Shown in pieces: positions 19,255-28,042 of a stretch of DNA of 64,000 nucleotides. The notes beneath the pieces were generated by a model, which had not been told where the DNA came from, made no database searches, and saw only the letters and a list, made by a program, of their open reading frames with translations. Within the stretch, counting starts at the first letter, position 1; each line of letters begins with the position of its first letter. Origin of the DNA: Noviherbaspirillum suwonense. GTDB taxonomy: Bacteria; Pseudomonadota; Gammaproteobacteria; Burkholderiales; Burkholderiaceae_D. The stretch covers positions 121,044 to 185,043 of the forward strand of contig NZ_FXUL01000011.1 in the NCBI RefSeq assembly GCF_900182955.1. Direction: 5' to 3'. A program made the position numbers and the translations under genes.

Positions 19255-21336
19255 ATGACGTTGCAGAATCCGCTCGACTTCCGCTTCAGGCGCACTGCGC
19301 TGGCCGCCGCCCTGCTGGGCATCGGTACGGTAGCGCTGCCTGCCGCTGCGCAGGAACAGACCCTCAACGCGATCAGCGTCGAAACCTCGCGCACCAGCCA
19401 GCTCGGCATCGCGGACTCGGCAAACGCCGGCGTCGTCACGCAACAGCAGCTCGAGGCACGGACCGTCTACCGGCCCGGCGAGATGCTGGAAGCGGTGCCC
19501 GGCCTGATCGTCAGCCAGCATAGCGGCGAAGGCAAGGCCAACCAGTTCTACCTGCGCGGCTTCAACCTCGACCACGGCACCGACCTGCGCACCACGGTCG
19601 ACGGCATGCTGGTCAACCAGCGTTCCCATGCGCACGGCCAGGGCTGGACCGACCTGAATTTCATGATCCCCGAACTTGCCAGCCGGCTGGAGTACCGCAA
19701 GGGGCCGTATTACGCTGCCGAGGGCGACTTCGCCGCGGCCGGCGCGGCCAGCGTGGTGTATGCCAACAGGCTCGACGCCGGCATCGCCAGCATAGGCATA
19801 GGCCAGAACGGCTACCGGCGCACGCTGCTTGCGGATTCGCCCGCGCTGGGCAACGGCAACCTGCTCTATGCGCTCGAACTGTTCCACAACGACGGCCCGT
19901 TCACCCGCGGCGACGACTACCGCAAGATCAACGGCGTGCTGCGCTACGGCCAGGGCAACGAGGCCAACGGCTACAACGTGACGGCGATGGCCTATCGCGG
20001 CCGCTGGAATGCCACCGACCAGATCCCGAAGCGCGCGGTGGACGCCGGCGAACTGGGCCGCTTCGATTCGATCGACCCGAGCGACGGCGGCGTCGCGCAC
20101 CGCTACAGCCTGTCCGGCGCCTGGCACCGCTCCGATGCCGCCGGCTCGACCAACATCAACGCCTACGTCATCCACAACAAGCTCGACCTGTACTCCAACT
20201 TCACCTACTTCCTCGACGACCCGGTCAATGGCGACCAGTTCAACCAGGCCGACCGCCGCACCACGCTGGGCCTGAACGCGAGCCGCACGATCCCGACGCC
20301 GTTTTTCGGCAGGGAGTCCGAGACCACGCTGGGCCTGCAGCTGCAGAACGACAATATCTTCAACGGCCTCTACAACACCGCCGCCCGCGAACGCCTGTCG
20401 ACGACCCGGCAGGACCATGTCGTCGAAACCAGCGCGGGCCTGTATATCGAAAACAGCACGAAGTGGGCCGACAAGTTCAGGACCGTCGCCGGCCTGCGCG
20501 AGGACTTCTACCGCTTCGATGTGAATGGCGACAACCGGGCCAACGCCGGCCGCGCCAGCGACAGCATCGCCAGCCCGAAGCTGAGCCTGATCTTCGGCCC
20601 CTGGGCAAAGACCGAGTACTACTTCAACGTCGGCTCGGGCTTCCACAGCAATGACGCGCGCGGCGCCACGATCACCGTCGACCCGAAAGACCCGTCGACG
20701 CCGGCCGAGCGCGTCGCGCCGCTGGTGCGTTCGAAGGCGGTCGAGGTCGGCGCCCGCACCGAGATCATCCCGGGCCTGCAAAGCGCGCTGTCGCTGTACC
20801 GGCTGGACTTCGACTCGGAACTGCTGTTCGTCGGCGACGCCGGCAGCACCGAAGCCAGCCGGCCGAGCCGGCGCTACGGCATCGAGTTCAACAATTATTT
20901 CAAGCCGACCCGCTGGCTCACCATCGACGCCGACCTCGCCTTTGCGCGCGCCCGTTTCCGCGACGACGACGCCAGCGGCCGCCGCATTCCCGGCGCGGTG
21001 GAAGGCGTGGCCTCGATTGCGATGGCGGTCGACCATGTCGGGCCCTGGTTCGGCGCGCTGCAGCTGCGCTACTTCGGGCCGCGCCCGCTGACCGAGGACA
21101 ATAGCGTGCGCTCGAAGGGCACGTCCACGCTCAATGGCCGCATCGGCTACCGGATCAGCCCGACCATGCGCGTCGAGCTGGAAGGCTACAACCTCGCCAA
21201 CCGGCGCGATTCGGCGATCGACTACTACTATGCGTCCCGGCTCGCCACCGAGCCGGCGGGCAGCGCGACGCCGGACGTCCATTTCCACCCGATCGAATCG
21301 CGCTCGTTCCGGGTGACGCTGACCGCGAACTTCTGA
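19255..21336 (+). CDS. TonB-dependent outer-membrane receptor, probably for nickel
   Basis: 693 residues. A signal peptide (RRTALAAALLGIGTVALPAAAQ, cut near residue 33) leads to a plug domain (RPGEMLEAVPGLIVSQHSG, FYLRGFNLDHGTDLRTTVDG) and a 22-strand-type barrel ending SFRVTLTANF with the terminal Phe typical of outer-membrane proteins. A possible TonB box is LNAISVE after the cleavage site. The motif MLVNQRSHAHGQGWTDLNF has several potential metal ligands. A NikR-like operator is upstream and nikR is convergent downstream. From known NikR-regulated receptors I infer nickel or nickel-chelate uptake; iron siderophore uptake is the alternative. Confidence 0.85.
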   Translation: MTLQNPLDFRFRRTALAAALLGIGTVALPAAAQEQTLNAISVETSRTSQLGIADSANAGVVTQQQLEARTVYRPGEMLEAVPGLIVSQHSGEGKANQFYLRGFNLDHGTDLRTTVDGMLVNQRSHAHGQGWTDLNFMIPELASRLEYRKGPYYAAEGDFAAAGAASVVYANRLDAGIASIGIGQNGYRRTLLADSPALGNGNLLYALELFHNDGPFTRGDDYRKINGVLRYGQGNEANGYNVTAMAYRGRWNATDQIPKRAVDAGELGRFDSIDPSDGGVAHRYSLSGAWHRSDAAGSTNINAYVIHNKLDLYSNFTYFLDDPVNGDQFNQADRRTTLGLNASRTIPTPFFGRESETTLGLQLQNDNIFNGLYNTAARERLSTTRQDHVVETSAGLYIENSTKWADKFRTVAGLREDFYRFDVNGDNRANAGRASDSIASPKLSLIFGPWAKTEYYFNVGSGFHSNDARGATITVDPKDPSTPAERVAPLVRSKAVEVGARTEIIPGLQSALSLYRLDFDSELLFVGDAGSTEASRPSRRYGIEFNNYFKPTRWLTIDADLAFARARFRDDDASGRRIPGAVEGVASIAMAVDHVGPWFGALQLRYFGPRPLTEDNSVRSKGTSTLNGRIGYRISPTMRVELEGYNLANRRDSAIDYYYASRLATEPAGSATPDVHFHPIESRSFRVTLTANF

Positions 21337-21352
21337 GCGCGAACTTCTGAGC
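21325..21352. repeat. 14-bp tandem duplication across a stop codon
   Basis: GCGAACTTCTGAGC occurs twice in tandem, so the receptor stop codon and the two codons before it are repeated. The second copy lies outside the gene and has no obvious effect. Confidence 0.85.
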
Positions 21353-21372
21353 GAACGCCCGGGCGGGCGGCG

Positions 21373-21828
21373 TCAGGTCTTCGGCTGGTAGTGGAAGTGC
21401 GTGTGCTGCCTGCTGCTGGGCGTTTCCATGTCGACCGGGACGATATGGATATTGCCGTGCCTGACGCCGCTCTGCGCGATCAGGCTGTTGGCGAATGCGC
21501 TCACTTCGCGGTAGCGGCCGCGCAGCACCAGCGTCTCCAGGCAGTTGTGATGGTCCAGGTGCACGTGCATGGTCGACACGCAGATGTCATGGTGGTCATG
21601 CTGCAGCATCGCCACCCGGCTCGCCAGCTCGCGCTCGTGGTGGTTGTAGATATAGCTGACATTGGCGACGCAGTGCTGCGCCTCGTTGGTGTTCTTGCGC
21701 TCGACTTCGAGCCGGCCCCGCAGCAGGTCGCGGAAGGCCTCGGAGCGGGTCTGGTAGCCGTGGCCTTCGATGAGCTCGTCGAACTGCTCGGCCAGCTTGT
21801 CCTCGACGGAAATGGTGATGCGGCGCAT
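21373..21828 (-). CDS. nikR: Nickel-responsive regulator NikR
   Basis: 151-residue ribbon-helix-helix repressor. The N-terminal DNA-binding part is MRRITISVEDKLAEQFDELI; the C-terminal ACT-like domain carries the high-affinity nickel site His77, His88, His90 and Cys96 (MHVHLDHHNCLE), matching E. coli His76/87/89/Cys95. A His-rich tail (SSRQHTHFHYQPKT) could add metal contacts. ATG 21828 is chosen because MRRITISVED is the usual start; the frame is open further upstream. It is convergent with the receptor gene. Under excess Ni2+ it should repress the receptor through the site at 19180. Confidence 0.95.
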   Translation of the reverse strand: MRRITISVEDKLAEQFDELIEGHGYQTRSEAFRDLLRGRLEVERKNTNEAQHCVANVSYIYNHHERELASRVAMLQHDHHDICVSTMHVHLDHHNCLETLVLRGRYREVSAFANSLIAQSGVRHGNIHIVPVDMETPSSRQHTHFHYQPKT

Positions 21829-21906
21829 GGATGGACCCGGATGGATGGCTGTCTTGGAATCCGGTGATCTTATACCAGTACCGGACCGCAAGGCCCGATG
21901 AAACGC

Positions 21907-22009
21907 CGTGGGGTGCAATAAGCGTTAGTGCATTACACCATGCGTTGCGAATGGGCGGCGGTGGTTAAGCGACCATTGGTGCAATGCGCTGCGCTTATTG
22001 CACCCTACG
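21907..22009. repeat. REP-pair (BIME-like) element, copy 2
   Basis: 103 bp, the same length as copy 1 at 15451. Ends are inverted: CGTGGGGTGCAATAAGCG on the left, and CGTAGGGTGCAATAAGCG as complement of the right end. The core CGGTGGTTaagCGACC matches copy 1. It lies between nikR and the cysteine hydrolase gene. Just after it CCTACGAG is repeated in tandem (22003-22018). Nothing else is seen in 21829-22087. Confidence 0.8.
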
Positions 22010-22087
22010 AGCCTACGAGCCATGCCGACGTACCGGAGCCGTCGGCCTCGCCCGGTACGCCATCAAAGGTGCTGGCCGCAATGCGTG

Positions 22088-22780
22088 CTATGCCTGCGAC
22101 GCCAGCACCGCGGCCAGCGGCGCGGTCCAGCCGACGATGCCGCCCTGCGCGCTGATCATCGCCACCGTGGCGTCATGGAAGGCCTGGAAATAGCTGGCGG
22201 CCGCGTCCTCCACCAGCAGGCACTCGTAGCCGCGGTCATTGGCTTCGCGCATCGTGGTCTGCACGCAGACCTCGGTGGTGACGCCGGCCAGCAGCAGGTG
22301 GCTGATGCCGCGCGCGTCCAGCATCGCCTGCAGGCCGGTCGCATGGAAGGCGCCCTTGCCGGGCTTGTCGATCACGGCTTCGCCGGCCAGCGGCGCGACC
22401 TCGTCGACGATCTGGTTGCCGGGCTCGCCGCGCACCAGGATGCGGCCCATCGCGCCGCTGTCGCCGATGCGCAGGCCCGGGTCGCCGCGCAGCCGCTTCG
22501 CCGGCGGGCAGTCGGACAGGTCGGGCAGGTGCGACTCCCGCGTGTGCACGACCAGCATGCCGCGGCTGCGCGCGAATGCCAGCAGCGCGGCCACCGCGGG
22601 CACGATGCGCGCGAGCTGCGCCACGTCGTTGCCCAGCGCGGCGCCGAAACCGCCCGGCTCGATGAAGTCGCGCTGCATGTCGATCACGACCAGTGCGGTG
22701 CGCGCCGGCGGATAGAGGTAGGCATAGGGCACCGCGTCGATCCGCGCCATGCCGGCGGGTCCTGTCGTTTCAGCTTGCAT
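22088..22780 (-). CDS. Cysteine hydrolase, isochorismatase-like; biuret-hydrolase-type
   Basis: 230-residue amidohydrolase of the isochorismatase-like family with the triad Asp34 (VVIDMQRDF), Lys139 ([10 protein letters not shown]) and Cys172 ([21 protein letters not shown]). [10 protein letters not shown] and [16 protein letters not shown] resemble the biuret hydrolase (BiuH) branch as I recall it, more than RutB or pyrazinamidase. It is the last gene of the importer-atzG-atzE operon, 3 bp after atzE, so it likely hydrolyses an amide released or imported by that system. The exact substrate (biuret, a ureido compound or another linear amide) is not fixed by sequence. Confidence 0.75.
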   Translation of the reverse strand: MQAETTGPAGMARIDAVPYAYLYPPARTALVVIDMQRDFIEPGGFGAALGNDVAQLARIVPAVAALLAFARSRGMLVVHTRESHLPDLSDCPPAKRLRGDPGLRIGDSGAMGRILVRGEPGNQIVDEVAPLAGEAVIDKPGKGAFHATGLQAMLDARGISHLLLAGVTTEVCVQTTMREANDRGYECLLVEDAAASYFQAFHDATVAMISAQGGIVGWTAPLAAVLASQA

Positions 22781-22783
22781 CGT

Positions 22784-24181
22784 CTACGCTCCGCTCTCTC
22801 GTGAATAGGCGACGCCCTGCCGCGCCAGCATGCGGGCCGCCGCCAGGCACAGGTCCTCGCGCCACGGCGCGGCGATCAGCTGCACGCCGATCGGCAAGCC
22901 GGCCTCGCCCGCGGCCGGCCACAGCGGCACCGTGCAGACCGGCAGGCCGATGCAGGACACCGGCTGGGTCAGCAGGCCCATGCTGGCCCGCAGCGGCAGT
23001 TCCCGTCCGCCGATGGAAAACATCGCGGCGCCGGCCGCCGTGGCCTGCACCGGCGTCGCCGCTGCGATCAGCAGGTCGGCATCGGCGAACAGCGCCAGCG
23101 CTTCCGCATGCGCGCGGCGGCGCACGCGCTGCGCCTGCGCCAGCCAGGCCGCCGGCATCAGCGAGCCGGCCACCAGGCGGTCGCGCGACAGCGGTTCATA
23201 GTCGTCATAGCGCCCGATCAGCCGGGCCCGGTGCAGCGCGCCGCCTTCCGCGCCGGTGATGACGAAGGCGGCCGAGCGGGCCGCTTCGGCGCCGTGCCAT
23301 TCGAGCCTGCGCGAGGCGCCCAGTGCAGCCGCGACCGTCTCCACCGCTTCGAGCGCGGCGTCGCCGGCCCAGCGCTGGAACCATCCGCCCAGCACGGCGA
23401 CGCGGCTGCCCTGGAGCATGGAAAGCTGGTCCAGTAGCGGCGACACCGGCGACGCCGGCCGCTGCGCGCAGGCCGGGTCGCGCGCATCCGGCCCCTGCAG
23501 CGCATCGTAGGCCACGGTGAGGTCGTTGACATCGGCCGCGAACGGCCCGAGATGGTCGAGGCTGTGCACGAAGGGAAAGGTGCCGGTGCGCGGCAGCCGG
23601 CCATACGTGGGCTTGAGGCCGAAGATGCCGCAGAGCGACGAGGGCACGCGGATCGATCCGTTGGTGTCCGAGCCCAGCGTCAGCGGCACCATGCCGCCGG
23701 CGACGGCGGCAGCCGACCCGCCCGACGAGCCGCCGGCGATGCGGCTTGTGTCGTGCGGGTTGCGGGTCGTGCCGTAGTGCGTGTTCTCGGTGGTGAAGCC
23801 ATACGCATGTTCATCCATGTTCAGGGCCCCGACCAACAGCGCGCCGGCCTCGCGCATCCGTCGCACCAGCTCGGCGTCCGCGGCCGCCGGCGGGTTGTCG
23901 CGGTTGACCTGGCCGCCGGCCAGCGTGACCTCGCCTTCGATGTCGAACAGGTTCTTGACCGCATAGGGCACGCCGGCCAGCGGCGGCAGGCGCTTGCCGG
24001 CGGCCCGCAGCGCATCGACGGCCGCCGCTTCGCCGCGGGCGCGATCGAGCGTCAGCCGGGTAAAGCTGTTCAACGCCGGGTCGCGCGCGCGGATGCGCGC
24101 CTCGGCGTCGGCCAGCAGCTCCCCGGCGCTGGCCGCGCCCGAACGCACCTGCGCGGCCATGTCCAGCGCGCTGCGCATCAT
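22784..24181 (-). CDS. atzE: AtzE-like amidase (1-carboxybiuret hydrolase large subunit type)
   Basis: 465-residue amidase-signature enzyme with the Ser-cisSer-Lys triad Lys76 (VPYAVKNLFDIEG), Ser152 (AGGSSGGSAAAV) and Ser176 (GSDTNGSIRVPSS). It overlaps by 4 bp (ATGA) with a small upstream gene of the AtzG type. This pairing is diagnostic of the AtzEG complex, which removes an amide from 1-carboxybiuret in cyanuric acid breakdown. Many AtzE homologs sit outside s-triazine pathways and their substrates are unknown; no atzD, atzF or atzH is seen here. The gene is part of an ABC-importer operon, so its substrate probably comes from the imported compound. Confidence 0.82.
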   Translation of the reverse strand: MMRSALDMAAQVRSGAASAGELLADAEARIRARDPALNSFTRLTLDRARGEAAAVDALRAAGKRLPPLAGVPYAVKNLFDIEGEVTLAGGQVNRDNPPAAADAELVRRMREAGALLVGALNMDEHAYGFTTENTHYGTTRNPHDTSRIAGGSSGGSAAAVAGGMVPLTLGSDTNGSIRVPSSLCGIFGLKPTYGRLPRTGTFPFVHSLDHLGPFAADVNDLTVAYDALQGPDARDPACAQRPASPVSPLLDQLSMLQGSRVAVLGGWFQRWAGDAALEAVETVAAALGASRRLEWHGAEAARSAAFVITGAEGGALHRARLIGRYDDYEPLSRDRLVAGSLMPAAWLAQAQRVRRRAHAEALALFADADLLIAAATPVQATAAGAAMFSIGGRELPLRASMGLLTQPVSCIGLPVCTVPLWPAAGEAGLPIGVQLIAAPWREDLCLAAARMLARQGVAYSRESGA

Positions 24182-24360
24182 GGCAGGAACACCGGCGCCG
24201 GCTCCAGCGCAAGGTCCAGTTCCTGCTGCATCAGCACCGCGGCGATGGCCGCGATGCCGGCGAACTGCGCGGCGACGCCCGCTTCCTGTTCCGCGCTCAG
24301 GCGATACCCCTGCAGCAGCAGGGCTTCATGGACATATGCCGCGTTCTGACCGTCATTCAT
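24178..24360 (-). CDS. atzG: AtzG-like small subunit (DUF4089)
   Basis: 60 residues, all helical in appearance: MNDGQNAAYVHEALLLQGYR then a run of Ala-rich helix ending LDLALEPAPVFLP. Size, position directly before atzE and the EPAPVFLP end fit the AtzG/DUF4089 subunit that stabilises AtzE, similar to GatC in amidotransferases. GGAG lies about 8 nt before ATG 24360. Its stop overlaps the atzE start (ATGA), so the two proteins are probably made in equal amounts. Confidence 0.8.
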   Translation of the reverse strand: MNDGQNAAYVHEALLLQGYRLSAEQEAGVAAQFAGIAAIAAVLMQQELDLALEPAPVFLP

Positions 24361-24435
24361 TTCCGCTCCGTGGGTAATGGCCGTGGATGCCGTTCTGGCG
24401 CCGCGGCCGGGCCGGCATGCCTGTCGCCGCCGCAT

Positions 24436-25356
24436 TCATCCGCGCTGGTAGGCCTGGGTCAGGTAGGCCGGCGCGGTCTGCCGGCCTATCAGCCCCGCCA
24501 CCGCCAGCAGCGCCAGCAGGTAGGGCAGCATGATCAGCAGCGCGCTGGGCACCTGCACGCCGATGGTCGGCAGGAAGAACTGCAGCGCGGTCGCCGCGCC
24601 GAACAGCAGGCAGGCCAGCAGCATGCGTCCCAGCTTCCAGTTGCCGAAGATGATGGCGGCGATCGCCAGGTAGCCGCTGCCGCTGGTCATGCCCTCGGTG
24701 AAGGTATGGATGTCGCCGATGGAGATGAAGCAGCCGGCGACGGCCGCCATCACGCCCGAAAACAGCACGGCGCCATAGCGCAGCGCCGTCACCGACAGGC
24801 CCGACTTGTCGACCGCGCGCGGCGCGGCGCCGGCCGCATGCAGCGCCAGCCCCAGCGCGGTGCGGCGCATCATGAAGGCGGTCAGCGCGATGACGACCAG
24901 GCCGAGGTAGAACAGCCAGACCTGCTCGAACACCAGGTTGCCCGCCAGCGGGATATCGCGCAGCAGCGGCGGCGACCATTTCGCCAGCCCCGGTATCGCC
25001 GCGCTGGAGCGGCTGCCGAAAATCTCGCGGTAGGCCAGCGTCGTGCCGCCCAGCGCCAGGATGTTGATGCCGATGCCGGTCACGATCTGGTTGGCGCGCA
25101 GCGTGATCGACAGGAAGGCCTGCAGCAGCGCGACAGGCAGCACCGCCAGGATGCCCAGAGCCAGCCCGGTCATCGGGTCGCCGGTGGCCCATGCGCCGAC
25201 CGCGCCGGCGAAGGCGCCGGTCAGCATCATGCCTTCCAGGCTCATGTTGAGCACGCCGGCGCGCTGGCTGACCAGCTCGCCGGTGGCGCCCAGCAGCAAT
25301 GGCGTGGCGAAGCGGATCGCCGAGCCGATGAAGACCGCGGACAGTTCCCAGTTCAT
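24436..25356 (-). CDS. ABC transporter permease, nucleoside type (NupQ/YufQ-like)
   Basis: 306 residues, about eight to ten membrane segments, BPD_transp_2 fold as in branched-chain amino acid, ribose and BMP-type nucleoside importers. GVLNMSLEGMMLTGAFAG is the cytoplasmic EAA-like loop typical of the second permease of BMP systems. ATG 25356 overlaps the upstream permease stop (ATGA). Acts with the permease at 25353-26438, the double ATPase and the BMP binding protein. Confidence 0.88.
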   Translation of the reverse strand: MNWELSAVFIGSAIRFATPLLLGATGELVSQRAGVLNMSLEGMMLTGAFAGAVGAWATGDPMTGLALGILAVLPVALLQAFLSITLRANQIVTGIGINILALGGTTLAYREIFGSRSSAAIPGLAKWSPPLLRDIPLAGNLVFEQVWLFYLGLVVIALTAFMMRRTALGLALHAAGAAPRAVDKSGLSVTALRYGAVLFSGVMAAVAGCFISIGDIHTFTEGMTSGSGYLAIAAIIFGNWKLGRMLLACLLFGAATALQFFLPTIGVQVPSALLIMLPYLLALLAVAGLIGRQTAPAYLTQAYQRG

Positions 25357-26438
25357 TGGCCGGCTCCCTTGCGGTCGGCCCACAGCGCCGCGCCGGCCAC
25401 GGTAAGGATGATCAGGCCCTGCACCACCTGCACCAGCGCCGACGGCACCGAGGCCGCCATTTCCATGTTGATGCCGCCCGAGCGCAGGAAGCCGAACAGC
25501 AGCGCGCCGGCGAATACGCCCGGTATCGAGCCGCGCGCCAGCAGGCCAACCACCAGGCCGTCGAAGCCGTAGCCGGACGAGAAGCCGCTCTTAAGCGCGT
25601 ACTGGTCGCCCTGCAGCATGACCGCACCGGCCAGGCCGCCTAGCGCGCCGGCAGCCGTCATCGCCAGCATGACGGTGCGGGCGATCGGCATGCCGGCCTG
25701 GCGCGAGGCCAGCGGGTTCAGGCCGACCGCGCGCAGGTGGATGCCGAACAGCGTGCGCGACAGCACCGCGGCCACCAGCAGGCCCAGCAGCGCCGTCAGC
25801 GGCAGGCCGACGTTGAGCGGCATCGATTCGTCGCCGAAAAAGAACGGCAGCCTGGTCGCCGCCGGGATTTCCAGCGACTCGGGCAAGGTGCCGGAATTGG
25901 TCATCGGCTGGCGCAGCAGCCGGTCCGACTGCACCGACCAGTACAGCAGCCAGACGCCGATGAAGGACAGCATCAGCGTGCTGATCACTTCATTGGTGCC
26001 GGCGCGCGCCTTCAGCACGCCCGGCAGCGCGCCCCAGGCGGCGCCCGCCAGCGTGCCGGCAAGCAGCGGCAGGATGAAGGCCAGGCCCAGCGGCAGGCCC
26101 TGCACGCCGCCGTACAGGCTCACGGCCGTGGCGGCGATGGCGCCGACCGCGATCTGGCCCTCGCCGCCGACATTGGTCAGGCGCGCGCGGTCGGCCAGCA
26201 CGAAGCCGATGCCGACCAGCGCGAAGATCACCGCACGGTTGACCGACGCGCCGATCGCATAGGGCGAACCCCAGGCGCCGTCGGCAAAGGCGGACAGCGC
26301 CTCGCCGACCGGGACGCCGGTCAGCGCAACCAGCACGACGCCGAGCAGCAGCGCGGCGGCCACCGCCGCCAGCGGCATCAGCTGCGCGGGCGACAGCGGT
26401 AATTTCAGGCCCAGGTGCGGGCGCAGGACCTTATCCAT
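25353..26438 (-). CDS. ABC transporter permease, nucleoside type (NupP/YufP-like)
   Basis: 361 residues with around ten membrane segments. NVGGEGQIAVGAIAATAV is the conserved coupling region of the first permease of BMP-family importers. It overlaps the ATPase gene by 8 bp and the second permease by 4 bp, so all are translationally coupled. Forms the membrane channel of the importer. Confidence 0.88.
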   Translation of the reverse strand: MDKVLRPHLGLKLPLSPAQLMPLAAVAAALLLGVVLVALTGVPVGEALSAFADGAWGSPYAIGASVNRAVIFALVGIGFVLADRARLTNVGGEGQIAVGAIAATAVSLYGGVQGLPLGLAFILPLLAGTLAGAAWGALPGVLKARAGTNEVISTLMLSFIGVWLLYWSVQSDRLLRQPMTNSGTLPESLEIPAATRLPFFFGDESMPLNVGLPLTALLGLLVAAVLSRTLFGIHLRAVGLNPLASRQAGMPIARTVMLAMTAAGALGGLAGAVMLQGDQYALKSGFSSGYGFDGLVVGLLARGSIPGVFAGALLFGFLRSGGINMEMAASVPSALVQVVQGLIILTVAGAALWADRKGAGQ

Positions 26439-28038
26439 GGGCCTGCCCCGCCATCATCGCGCCGATGCGTTCGCGCTGGTCGGCGCCGGCCGGGCAAGTG
26501 CCCATGATGCGGCCGCGGTACAGCACCACGATGCGGTCGGCCACCGCCAGCAATTCATCGAGTTCGGACGAGATCAGCAGCACCGCGACGCCGGCGTCGC
26601 GGGCCGCGCGGATATGGTCGTATACCGCGCCCACCGCGCCGACATCGAGGCCGCGGGTCGGCTGCGCGGCGACCAGCAGCGCCAGCCCGTCCTGCGTCAG
26701 CTCGCGCGCCAGCACGGCCTTCTGCTGGTTGCCGCCGGATAGGCCGCCGAAGGCCACGTCCTCGCTGGCCGCGCGCACGTCGAAGCGGCGCATCAGTTCG
26801 CGCGCGGCGCGGCGCATCGCGGCGCGGTCCAGCAGGCCGCGCCGGGTGAACCTGTGCAGCTGGTTCAGGAAAATGTTTTCGGCGACCGACAGGCCGGTCA
26901 CGCAGCCCACCGCGTGCCGGTCCTCGGGCACGATGCCGACGCCGGCGCGGGTGATGTCCTGCGGCGTGCTGCCGTTGAGCGCCCTGCCGCCGACGAAGAA
27001 GCGTCCGGCCGACGGCCTGATCATGCCCGACAGCGCGCCCGCCAGCTCGGTCTGGCCATTGCCTTCGACGCCGGCGATGCCGACGATCTCGCCGCGGTTG
27101 ACCACCAGCGTGAAATTGTCCAGCCGCAGCGCGCCGTGCGCATCGGTCACGGTCAGGCCGTCGACCTGCAGCACTTCGTCGCGCAAATCGTTTGACGGCA
27201 GCCGCGGCGGCCGCGGCGCCTGCTGCCGCTGTCCCTGCGGCGGCGCTGCGCCGTCGCGCGCAATCATCGCCGCCACCAGGCGGTCGATGTCCTCGGCCGG
27301 CGCGGTCGACGTCGCCACGGTGCGGCCGGCACGCAGCACGGTCACGCGGTCGGCCACCTGCCTGATCTCGGCCAGCTTGTGGGTCACCAGCACCACGCTG
27401 CAGCCGCTGTCGGCGACGCGCCGGCATACCGCCAGCAGCGCGGCGATCTCGTCGGGCAGCAGCACCGCGGTCGGCTCGTCGAGCACCAGCAGCCGCGGTT
27501 CGCGCATCAGGCACTTGACGATCTCCACGCGCTGCCGCTCGCCGACGGACAGGTCGGCGATGGCCGCGTCCGGGTCCAGTTCCAGCCCGTACTGCGCGAC
27601 CAGCGCGCGGATGCGTTCGGCTGCCGCGCGCCGCCTGAGCAGCCCGCGCGCCTGCCCCAGCAGCAGGTTGTCGGCGACGGTCAGGTCCTCGACCAGGCTG
27701 AAATGCTGATGCACCATCGCGATGCCGCGGGTCAGCGCATCGGCCGGGCCCTTGGGCCGATAGCGCGCGCCGTCCAGCAGCATCGTGCCGCTGTCGGGCG
27801 CATGCACGCCGAACACCAGGTTGCACAGCGTCGACTTGCCGGCGCCGTTTTCACCCAGCAGGCAATGGATCTCGCCGGCGCGGATGTCCAGGCTGACCTG
27901 GTCCAGCGCCGTCATCGCGCCGAAGCGCTTGCCCACGCCCTTGAGCTGCAGCCAGGCGCCGTCGGTGTCTTCCCGCGCGATGGCGGCGGCCATGGCGGCA
28001 ACCGCGGCGGCGGTCGATGGGGCGAAGGCGGCATGCAT
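26431..28038 (-). CDS. ABC transporter double ATPase, nucleoside type (NupO/YufO-like)
   Basis: 535 residues with two ABC domains in tandem. Domain 1 has Walker A LLGENGAGKST, an unusual signature DLSVGERQRVE and Walker B LLVLDEPTA. Domain 2 has a degenerate Walker A (GVEGNGQTEL) and a full signature LSGGNQQKAVLARE, a pattern known for sugar and nucleoside importers in which one site is inactive. A 25-residue Ala-rich N-terminal stretch precedes the fold. The start is 4 bp after the binding-protein stop. Confidence 0.9.
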   Translation of the reverse strand: MHAAFAPSTAAAVAAMAAAIAREDTDGAWLQLKGVGKRFGAMTALDQVSLDIRAGEIHCLLGENGAGKSTLCNLVFGVHAPDSGTMLLDGARYRPKGPADALTRGIAMVHQHFSLVEDLTVADNLLLGQARGLLRRRAAAERIRALVAQYGLELDPDAAIADLSVGERQRVEIVKCLMREPRLLVLDEPTAVLLPDEIAALLAVCRRVADSGCSVVLVTHKLAEIRQVADRVTVLRAGRTVATSTAPAEDIDRLVAAMIARDGAAPPQGQRQQAPRPPRLPSNDLRDEVLQVDGLTVTDAHGALRLDNFTLVVNRGEIVGIAGVEGNGQTELAGALSGMIRPSAGRFFVGGRALNGSTPQDITRAGVGIVPEDRHAVGCVTGLSVAENIFLNQLHRFTRRGLLDRAAMRRAARELMRRFDVRAASEDVAFGGLSGGNQQKAVLARELTQDGLALLVAAQPTRGLDVGAVGAVYDHIRAARDAGVAVLLISSELDELLAVADRIVVLYRGRIMGTCPAGADQRERIGAMMAGQAHG

Positions 28039-28042
28039 GCGG

